From a virus: 21,787 nucleotides of DNA. Numbering within the stretch: the first letter of the stretch is position 1; each line of letters opens with the position of its first letter. The stretch spans positions 1 through 21,787 of IMG/VR virus record IMGVR_UViG_3300044971_000792; one strand, given 5' to 3'. The notes under the pieces were generated by a model that saw only the letters and a program-made list of their open reading frames with translations, ran no database searches and was not told where the DNA came from. The position numbers and the translations under genes are program-made. Below, piece after piece: positions 16,024-21,787 of this stretch.

Positions 16024-16217
16024 TAGAACTCTCCCCCATCCAATCTAGTTATGTTGAACCCTGCAAGTAGTTCAAAACCAGATTCGTAGAAATATGGAGG
16101 AATACCCCGAGTTTGTTTTTTGCAGATATAAGTGAATCCGTCATCAATGTAATAAACCACATCACCCACATTGTAGGTTGTGGTTAGATCGAATGTGCCT
16201 TTCCAAACTATTTGCAT
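16023..16217 (-). CDS. Small accessory protein, 64 aa, possibly carbohydrate-binding-like fold
   Basis: It begins MQIVWKGTFDLTTTYNVGDV, followed by VYYIDDGFTYICKK, then ends in SGFELLAGFNITRLDGGEF. The W-x-G-x-F/W-x-x-x-x-x-Y-x-x-G-D-V-V-x-x-x-x-x-x-Y-x-C pattern is the one seen in small beta modules of phage fibres and in CBM5/12-type chitin-binding modules. There is a strong Shine-Dalgarno (GGGGGAG, spacer 8) inside the end of the gp5-like gene. It is sandwiched between the spike and its PAAR tip, so it may be a spike-associated module; that role is inferred. The gene is real by spacing and ribosome site; the fold is a tentative reading. Confidence 0.7.
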   Translation of the reverse strand: MQIVWKGTFDLTTTYNVGDVVYYIDDGFTYICKKQTRGIPPYFYESGFELLAGFNITRLDGGEF

Positions 16218-16220
16218 CTA

Positions 16221-17387
16221 TCAAACTCCCCCAAATGGATTTGGATAAACGCCAGGAATAATAAATGCATCACTAGCAGACTCACCTTTTCTAGAAAGGC
16301 AATTCAATTTAATACTAGTGGTCTTACCAGAAAGTGCCAAATCACTACCAATTTTAGTTTTCAGAATCACATCACCAATAGCAGACGACACAACAAATCC
16401 ACCAATTCCATAAACCTCATGGACACAGTTTCCCATGACCTTGGTGTATTTGTTGCCTATTATTGTTTCGCGGTAATCGCCAAGAACAGAAACATCCCAT
16501 GTTCCATATACGATAGCCCTAACATCTTTTAGTGCTTGTAGATTTACGTTACCGTCAACTTGAAGATTTAGACTTCCGCCCGGAATACCACTACCAACAT
16601 AAATGCTTGCATCACCATTTACAGTTATTTTTGCTGCACCATTTATCTGTACAAAATCACTTCCTGCTATCAGTTCATAGTTGTTGCCAACAATCTTGTG
16701 AACTCTCGTTCCCGATGGATTGCCTGCAAATCCATTTGCAACTTCTTCAAATGATCCACCGGGATGATATGTGTGGTGTCTTTCTTTGCCTGACGTATCA
16801 TCCCACTCTTCCACCATACCAGAAGCCGTGGCAAAGACTTTGTTGTTTGGATATTGTGGGTTGTATGGAGTTTCTGGTTCGGACCAGCGTTGTGTGTCAA
16901 GAGCATCCCATGCGACGGGGACTAACTTCGTGGTTCCGTTCTTTTTTGACTCAACAATAGTCTTGTCTGTGTGTTCTCCCGTGGCAAGAAAGTTGACATC
17001 GCTATGCTTTGCATCAACATATTCTTGAGTGGGATATGTTCCTGATGGATCGTTGAACCCAACCTTCTTATCTGATATTTCTTGTGGTATGCCACCAACG
17101 GAAAACATCACAATCGGTTGTTGTGCATTGATTCCATCTCTGAAAAATCCAAACACATGGGTTCCCGTCAAAAGTCCAGTTGGAGATTTTCCAACTCCAC
17201 TTATCGACGCGCTAGTGATGTCTAGCAGTGGATGCGCCCAAGGCAGATCTTCCGTTGGAAGATTTTTCTTGTTTTCGGGATGATATCCGAAGATGCGAAC
17301 ACGAACTCTACCGAGTTTTAATGGGTCATTTGTGTCTTCAACGACACCAAACCACCAAACAAATCCAGTCTGACCCATTATGTTCAT
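16221..17387 (-). CDS. 5: Baseplate hub/central spike protein gp5-like, no lysozyme domain
   Basis: 388 residues against 575 for T4 gp5, which has OB-fold, lysozyme and beta-helix domains. Here residues 5-100 are the OB-fold (FVWWFGVVEDTNDPLKLGRV, FGYHPEN, LPWAHPLL, GTHVFGFFRDG, QQPIVMFSVGG). Residues 101-165 form only a short linker. Residues 168-260 follow the gp5 C-terminal pattern: WSEPETPYNPQYPNNKV, EEWDDTSGKERHHTYHPGGS, RVHKIVGNNYELI. Then Gly-spaced short strands run to about 345, consistent with the trimeric beta-helix needle. The lysozyme domain with its catalytic Glu is absent, so the spike should pierce but not digest peptidoglycan. M4 is an alternative start; neither ATG has an ideal Shine-Dalgarno. 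The gene lies between the gp27-like gene and the PAAR gene, as expected. Confidence 0.9.
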   Translation of the reverse strand: MNIMGQTGFVWWFGVVEDTNDPLKLGRVRVRIFGYHPENKKNLPTEDLPWAHPLLDITSASISGVGKSPTGLLTGTHVFGFFRDGINAQQPIVMFSVGGIPQEISDKKVGFNDPSGTYPTQEYVDAKHSDVNFLATGEHTDKTIVESKKNGTTKLVPVAWDALDTQRWSEPETPYNPQYPNNKVFATASGMVEEWDDTSGKERHHTYHPGGSFEEVANGFAGNPSGTRVHKIVGNNYELIAGSDFVQINGAAKITVNGDASIYVGSGIPGGSLNLQVDGNVNLQALKDVRAIVYGTWDVSVLGDYRETIIGNKYTKVMGNCVHEVYGIGGFVVSSAIGDVILKTKIGSDLALSGKTTSIKLNCLSRKGESASDAFIIPGVYPNPFGGV

Positions 17388-17390
17388 CTA

Positions 17391-17531
17391 TCATCGGTTC
17401 CTTTCAGAAGTACCGAAGTTTTCATTGCCCCATCTCTCCCAATCAAGGAGTTCTTCCTTGGTGTAAGGCAACTTCCACAACTTTTCTTCCGTTTCTCTTG
17501 GCGTAATTACCTTCTTTTCGGTTTCTTCCAT
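17391..17531 (-). CDS. Small charged protein, 46 aa, unknown
   Basis: Translates as MEETEKKVITPRETEEKLWK, then a core of LPYTKEELLDWERWGNENFG, ending TSERNR. The ATG has a good Shine-Dalgarno (TGGAG, spacer 7), the stop lies three bases before the gp5 ATG, and the gene fills what would otherwise be a 168-base gap between the gp27-like and gp5-like genes. It is very rich in Glu and Lys, with a W-x-x-x-P-Y-x-x-E-E-L-x-x-W-x-R-W core that could be an amphipathic helix. I recognise no family. A small binding protein or chaperone for the hub is possible but only from position. Confidence 0.65.
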   Translation of the reverse strand: MEETEKKVITPRETEEKLWKLPYTKEELLDWERWGNENFGTSERNR

Positions 17532-17555
17532 AATCTAACTCCATTCTCAATACTA

Positions 17556-18857
17556 TTACTCAAAAGCGTCGGGGATTCCCTTAATCAACGAATCCTTAGC
17601 CAACTCCAACGTGGTGTTGTATCCGACTTCTCTATTTATCATGTGCTTCATAGAGACGATGATGTATTTGCCACTCAAAAACATGTCTTCCCAATCCTTT
17701 TCATTGGCGTCGAGGAATCCTATTTTCGGTATCTCAAAATCAATGACATCCAACAAACGGAGTGTGGAGTTTCCATTTACAAGCAACGACAACTTAATCG
17801 TGTTGAACTGCCGAAGCACACTTGCCCTCTCACGAAAGTAATCTTGTGGGGCATCGTTATCGAATATTGAGTTCACCCTGTTGGTTTGAACTGGTAAGTA
17901 ATTAACGAAACCAAGTTTTGCATTGGTGAGTTCTGTGTCGGCAGAAGATATAAGTTTGTAATCGTTTAGGTGATATGACCTATCAAACGAGTTGTGATAA
18001 TCATATTCATAGTAAGACATCTTTTTAGTTGTGATGTCATGCGTCATCAGATATCCCGAATACATCCCCGTCTTATATTCCATCAATCTATCAAAATACG
18101 AAGACACATTGTAATCTTGTACCTTTTCGAGAAATCGATTTATGTTGGAAATATTTACAGGGTTGTTTGGTTCGTATCGATATGTCATCACAGGCGGTTG
18201 AGTGGATCTTCCAACCATGTTGGCAAAATGAAATCCATCAACGTCCTCATAGAAGACAAAGCATGATGGACCTCTACCATTTGACGGACCTGGAGTAAAG
18301 GCTCTCTGCGCTAACCAGTTGATTGAGTAGATTGGTGACCAGTATGGGAATATAAACTGAAAAGGCTTGTTGTTGGTTTCATCGATGTTGATGCTAATAG
18401 AGCCTTTAAAGTTTTCATCGAATATTTCTTTGGCTATTTTACCTATCGATCCTTTTTTAGAACACGATATCTTCCTCTTACTGTTGTCATATTGAACCTC
18501 TGAAATAAACTGCATCTTATAGACTTCAGACTTTTCATTGGTGGTTCTTGATTGTCCGACAACAGCAAAAACTCTACCTGTTATGTTAACGGGTTCCTTT
18601 GCACCTTTTGTTCGGTATGATAGTTGGATTATTTCATTGCCTACAATCGGAACTACTTCGGAGTAGTTTAACGTATCAACTATCGTCAACTCACCAATCA
18701 TCTTGGTATCGAAGATGGTTTCATAAATGACAACTTCGATAAACTGCGGTATCAAATTTATAGGCTCACCACCCTTAGCCGAGGTGATTAGCAACTTGAG
18801 CAGTTCATAATCGTTTTGCTTTGTATAAGCCTTTTCTTCTTTTGCGATATTAGGCAT
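17556..18857 (-). CDS. 27: Baseplate hub protein gp27-like
   Basis: 433 residues (T4 gp27 is 391). In T4, a gp27 trimer forms the torus that joins the hexameric tube to the gp5 spike. The N-terminal tube-like domain shows the usual pattern: FIEVVIYETIFDTKMIGELT, DTLNYSEVVPIVGNEIIQLS, then a strand with an RVFAVV motif. A middle domain holds a PYWSPIYSINWLAQRA...CFVFYEDVDGFHFANM stretch, which corresponds to the PWTSTFENYLSYVREVA...FVFVWQD part of gp27. The C-terminal part (LRLLDVIDFEIPKIG...LSGKYIIVSMKHMINREVGY) fits the second tube-like domain. It overlaps gp53 by eight bases and precedes the gp5-like gene, its expected partner. Confidence 0.85.
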   Translation of the reverse strand: MPNIAKEEKAYTKQNDYELLKLLITSAKGGEPINLIPQFIEVVIYETIFDTKMIGELTIVDTLNYSEVVPIVGNEIIQLSYRTKGAKEPVNITGRVFAVVGQSRTTNEKSEVYKMQFISEVQYDNSKRKISCSKKGSIGKIAKEIFDENFKGSISINIDETNNKPFQFIFPYWSPIYSINWLAQRAFTPGPSNGRGPSCFVFYEDVDGFHFANMVGRSTQPPVMTYRYEPNNPVNISNINRFLEKVQDYNVSSYFDRLMEYKTGMYSGYLMTHDITTKKMSYYEYDYHNSFDRSYHLNDYKLISSADTELTNAKLGFVNYLPVQTNRVNSIFDNDAPQDYFRERASVLRQFNTIKLSLLVNGNSTLRLLDVIDFEIPKIGFLDANEKDWEDMFLSGKYIIVSMKHMINREVGYNTTLELAKDSLIKGIPDAFE

Positions 18858-19719
18858 TTCTCAAAAAGTTCTCCACGTCTCTGTTTACATCTCTGAGATA
18901 TCTACCATCAACAAGAACTATATTTCGCTTCTCATCATTTTGTGATATCTCATAGTCTCTATTTGTAACGAGTTCATTGGTGTAGTCTTCTAAGACGTAA
19001 CGTCCAAGCGGGGTTGCACCAAAGGTAAAACCAAAACTTGAAGCCGACAAAAACTCACCATGAAGAGATGATGGAACTCTTGGATCAAGTATTTCACCAT
19101 CCGAGTTTTCAAAGTGGTGTGCTGCATATGGTGACTCTATCACTTTTCCTATTCTGGCAACGTAATAAGTTGTAACACCCAACGCATTAGTGTTTGCACC
19201 AGCAATGTAGTCTCCTTCAGCGGGAATCCACGCGGTCTTCTGTGTGAAGTCCATCACTAGTCTGCAATACTGAGGATCGTATTCTACGACTCTTGCATTC
19301 ATCAAGGAACTTTGAATAGATGGCTGTAGGCTTGCATTGGTTTGCGTGGTTGCATAGACAATGTCATTCGTTCTAAAAGAACCTTCAAAGGCTTTTGTTC
19401 CACCGACATCGGTGAGAAACAACGTGTAGCCAGGATATTTTTCGTTGACATAGTTGTCCAAAGAATTTGATGACAAAACCCAATCGTAGTATGGATTGAT
19501 GAGATTATTAAGACTCATCACCACCCAATTCATATTAGAGTCTTTGTAGACACGATCTGCCAAAACTTCTAAACGATCTGTATCGTTTATAGTCACATTG
19601 ATTGGGTATGCCCCCTCATCAATTACGGTTTGTTCTACCTTAAAACGAACCGTGATGTCGGACATCTCACGATAGCCATATGGAGTGATGTAATTTACTC
19701 TTGGTAGTTTATCGTACAT
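18850..19719 (-). CDS. 53: Baseplate wedge protein gp53
   Basis: 289 residues (T4 gp53 is 196). gp53 bridges neighbouring wedges during baseplate assembly. The family core is clear: RLEVLADRVYKDSNMNWVVM (about 49-68) then LNNLINPYYDWVLS (about 70-83), equivalent to the PEELANAIYGNPQLYWVLL and NDNYDPYYGWI part of T4 gp53, followed by EKYPGY. The last part (YEISQNDEKRNIVLVDGRYL, RDVNRDVENFLRN) matches the ending in which R-x-I-x-I...I-N-x-F is conserved. About 90 extra residues lie in between, a larger central part than in T4. The start lies one base after the stop of the tube-cap gene. Confidence 0.9.
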   Translation of the reverse strand: MYDKLPRVNYITPYGYREMSDITVRFKVEQTVIDEGAYPINVTINDTDRLEVLADRVYKDSNMNWVVMSLNNLINPYYDWVLSSNSLDNYVNEKYPGYTLFLTDVGGTKAFEGSFRTNDIVYATTQTNASLQPSIQSSLMNARVVEYDPQYCRLVMDFTQKTAWIPAEGDYIAGANTNALGVTTYYVARIGKVIESPYAAHHFENSDGEILDPRVPSSLHGEFLSASSFGFTFGATPLGRYVLEDYTNELVTNRDYEISQNDEKRNIVLVDGRYLRDVNRDVENFLRNA

Positions 19720-19720
19720 T

Positions 19721-21277
19721 TTAGTATCCGTGTACTATGTGTTCGTTCGTCAACTGTTCCATTTCTTGGAATCCAAGTTCAAGACGAATGAATGCTGGCT
19801 TTGAATCGGTGAAGGTCTTAAAATCACCAGCAGCAGCATAATCCACATTTATTGATTGGAGTGCTAGTCTTGGTAGTTTTGGTAGGTTGTCGTTTATCAC
19901 AATCATGCCGCTTGGTTCTTCGATTGTAAAAAACGACATCTCAAACTCCGCTGGAAATGTGAAGAAGTGTCCACCACCACCCTGAAGACCGGGATAAGCA
20001 TGATATCGAAGCATTCGTATGATATTGAGAACAGTCTCCGCTTCCTTTTCATTTCGTGGGGCGAAATCAAAGGTGAAGTTGTGGCTACGAGTTCCGACAT
20101 CACGGAACATCATTTCCCTTCTAGGATTCTGAACTGTTCTTTGTTGTGCTGCTCGTATAGCACCCGCATTGACTTCCTGTAAACCTTCATTAATAGCGTT
20201 GCCGACTGCTGGTACCGTAGAAGCAAACTGTCCTATGGAACCTATGGTGTCCGCAATTCCTTTTCGCGCAACCTTCTCAAGTGCAGCAGACACAGCACCG
20301 CGTTTTCCTGTGAGAGCATCTAATACCATTTTAGATGTTCCCATTTCTTCTTCAGAATAGATCAACTGATCATTCACGGAAAACTTTTGTGGCATGTAAA
20401 GGCATATGGTGTCTTTAGACTTCACGTTTGCATTATTGAACCGTCTATTTGCTAAGAGAATATTCTGCTCTTCGCGCGGACGATTGACTGCTCTACCCGA
20501 AGCACCTCTACGATTATAGTTTCTTGGATTTTTGTTTGCTTCTGCAAGGTTGTCTCTTATCGATGCTTGTCCGTAACTAGCAAAAAAATCTACACTGTTT
20601 ACAAAAGCATCTTTTGCTGCATTATAAGTGGATTCTATTACACCAGCATCACCAGCACCTTGAAGCAATCCTTCCAACGCACCAATATTTTCATCTGATG
20701 TTAGTCCAGAAGATCGCAAACCTTCTGATGAGAAAATTGCTTTGGAATACCTATCTGCTTGTGCTTGTGAGTAGCCAGCCCGTATGAGGGTATTGTAAGT
20801 TTCTGTTTCGTTATCTCCAATCAACCAGCCCTGTCGAGCCTCACCAGCAAACTGATTTCCGCCTTTAGCCAAAATGGAACTTGTTACTTGATTGTATTCT
20901 CTAGTTGAGAGACGAACCTCATCAGATGTTCCTTGATAAATATTAAGTGTGATGAAGTGTCTAAATCTTCGATTCTTACCCAACTCTTGTGGGTATACGA
21001 GAAATGATGGGATTCCAAGTATTGCGTTTTGTTGGTCTGGATCTATTTGAATGCGACCATTTTCGTCGGCTCCACCAAACTCAGAACCCATGTTTCCTTG
21101 TGATGATGTTGCATTGATGAGTTCTTCTAATGATCGATCACCAGGACGGTAATATGATGTCTTTTCTTTGGAGCGCGAGTTACCACCAGCCGCACCGAGT
21201 ATGGGATACTCAAGTTGGTTTGGAATCGTTTGATTTTCTGTGTAATATAACTTCTCTATGTTCTTTCGTTCAGGCAT
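19721..21277 (-). CDS. 48: Baseplate tail-tube cap/initiator (gp48/gp54-like)
   Basis: 518 residues, longer than T4 gp48 (364) or gp54 (320). In T4, gp48 and gp54 sit on the hub and start tube polymerisation; both are tube-fold proteins. The C-terminal half has the family pattern: FTFDFAPRNEKEAETVLNII (from about 398), then RMLRYHAYPG, a Gly loop, FTFPAEFEMSFF, LPKLPRLALQSINVDYAAAG, and SKPAFIRLELGFQEMEQLT. The N-terminal half holds LVYPQELGKNRRFRHFITLN and, later, ICLYMPQKFSVND, both usual in marine-phage versions. The middle (about 160-270) is charged and low in pattern. The start ATG abuts the opposing gp4 ATG; no Shine-Dalgarno is evident. I favour gp48, but a gp54 identity cannot be excluded from sequence alone. 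Confidence 0.8.
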   Translation of the reverse strand: MPERKNIEKLYYTENQTIPNQLEYPILGAAGGNSRSKEKTSYYRPGDRSLEELINATSSQGNMGSEFGGADENGRIQIDPDQQNAILGIPSFLVYPQELGKNRRFRHFITLNIYQGTSDEVRLSTREYNQVTSSILAKGGNQFAGEARQGWLIGDNETETYNTLIRAGYSQAQADRYSKAIFSSEGLRSSGLTSDENIGALEGLLQGAGDAGVIESTYNAAKDAFVNSVDFFASYGQASIRDNLAEANKNPRNYNRRGASGRAVNRPREEQNILLANRRFNNANVKSKDTICLYMPQKFSVNDQLIYSEEEMGTSKMVLDALTGKRGAVSAALEKVARKGIADTIGSIGQFASTVPAVGNAINEGLQEVNAGAIRAAQQRTVQNPRREMMFRDVGTRSHNFTFDFAPRNEKEAETVLNIIRMLRYHAYPGLQGGGGHFFTFPAEFEMSFFTIEEPSGMIVINDNLPKLPRLALQSINVDYAAAGDFKTFTDSKPAFIRLELGFQEMEQLTNEHIVHGY

Positions 21278-21736
21278 ATGGTTAACCGAGAAAACAAGTT
21301 CCTACAGGGCGTATTCAGTCCAAAGAACCCCAAGAAGTATAGGGGTGATCCCACAAAGATTATGTATAGGAGTTCGTGGGAGAGAAAGTTTATGGACTAT
21401 TGCGATTTGAAGGAATCCATCGTTGAATGGTCGAGCGAATCAACAATCATTCCATACCACTACGACCTCGACGGAAAGACCCATCGATATTTCATAGACT
21501 TCAAGATTGTCGTGCGAGAGAAGAACGACATTCTACAAACGTATCTGGTTGAGATAAAACCAAAGAAACAAACTCAGCCACCAAAGCAGCCGAAGAGAAA
21601 AACCAAAACTTACATGTATGAGTCTTTTCAGTACGTCAAAAACCAAAATAAGTGGGATGCTGCAAAAAAGTATGCAGAAGTCAGAGGGTGGAAGTTCATT
21701 GTCTTGACTGAAACAGATCTTGGAATCAAAAACTAA
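21278..21736 (+). CDS. 4: Head completion protein gp4
   Basis: 152 residues, the T4 gp4 length (150). gp4 acts after DNA packaging to complete the head so that the tail can join. The family pattern is clear: GVFSPKNPKKYRGDPTKIMY (11-30), RSSWERKFMDYCD (31-43), EWSSESTIIPYHYDLDGK, HRYFIDFKI (69-77), YLVEIKPKKQTQPP (89-102) and KWDAAKKYAEVRGWKFIVLT (125-144). D74 with E92-x-K94, and possibly E35, has the layout of a PD-(D/E)xK nuclease site, so the protein may keep a nuclease-type fold. It runs rightward, opposite to the baseplate genes, and starts beside the tube-cap start. Its promoter must lie within the opposing gene or further left. The next gene starts at its stop. Confidence 0.92.
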   Translation: MVNRENKFLQGVFSPKNPKKYRGDPTKIMYRSSWERKFMDYCDLKESIVEWSSESTIIPYHYDLDGKTHRYFIDFKIVVREKNDILQTYLVEIKPKKQTQPPKQPKRKTKTYMYESFQYVKNQNKWDAAKKYAEVRGWKFIVLTETDLGIKN

Positions 21737-21787
21737 TGCAAAATCAAAACGAGCCAATGACCCTCAAAGTAATCTTTGAGCAACTTC
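21736..21787 (+). CDS. 5' end of a further rightward gene, unknown
   Basis: ATG at 21736 shares its A with the gp4 stop (TAATG) and the frame stays open to the right edge (MQNQNEPMTLKVIFEQL). A second in-frame ATG at 21757 is an alternative start. The stop-start overlap is the same style as elsewhere in this genome, which supports a real gene, but 17 codons are too few for any family assignment. Confidence 0.5.
   Translation, partial: MQNQNEPMTLKVIFEQL

Noticed and set aside
17633-17640. GATAAATA on the minus strand inside the gp27-like gene
   Set aside because: It encodes part of MINREV and lies about 100 bases before the 46-aa gene, which already follows gp27 closely. A chance match is as likely.
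20935-20942. GATAAATA on the plus strand, about 335 bases before gp4
   Set aside because: It points the right way for gp4 but is far from it and inside the opposing gene; about one chance match per strand is expected, so I do not annotate it.
19721-21277. Fusion of separate gp48 and gp54 proteins
   Set aside because: The length is large enough to raise the idea, but I see only one C-terminal tube-type pattern, so a single enlarged protein is the simpler reading.

Overview
This window reads as the baseplate and tail-fibre module of a T4-like myovirus (contractile-tailed phage), most like the marine and cyanophage branch. The evidence is the set and order of proteins: wedge proteins of the gp53, gp25, gp6, gp7 and gp8 types, hub proteins of the gp27, gp5 and PAAR-tip types, a tail-tube cap/initiator, a very large DUF4815-like structural protein, and a fibre with the NGNFDxWQRG motif common in marine phage fibres. 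The DNA is AT-rich and tightly packed; most genes are separated by 0-12 bases or overlap as ATGA or TAATG. I see no tRNA, IS element, CRISPR array or bacterial gene. The host cannot be named from this sequence.

Layout. Almost everything is transcribed leftward (minus strand). From right to left: tail-tube cap/initiator (gp48/gp54-like), gp53, a gp27-like hub protein, a 46-aa orphan, a gp5-like spike without lysozyme, a 64-aa accessory protein, a PAAR spike tip, a 293-aa unknown protein, a membrane-anchored possible GAF-like protein, gp25, gp6, a short gp7, a long gp8, the 1757-aa DUF4815-like protein, a 56-aa coiled-coil protein, and a tail fibre that runs off the left edge. At the right edge, gp4 (head completion) is transcribed rightward from a start codon that abuts the start of the tube-cap gene (CATATG), and a further rightward gene begins at its stop codon.

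How the genes work together. gp27 and gp5 should form the hub and central spike, tipped by the PAAR protein. gp25, gp6, gp7, gp8 and gp53 should build the wedges around the hub, and the gp48/gp54-like protein should cap the baseplate where the tube starts. The 1757-aa protein sits where T4 has its peripheral baseplate genes, and the fibre probably attaches to that periphery. gp4 acts separately, in finishing the head.

Added or corrected here: the left-edge fibre gene (at least 726 codons, with no stop in the window), two small genes (2180-2350 and 17391-17531), the start of the membrane protein (ATG at 14814 rather than TTG at 14826), and two GATAAATA elements that may be late promoters. Family names rest on motifs I recognise and on gene order; no database search was possible.
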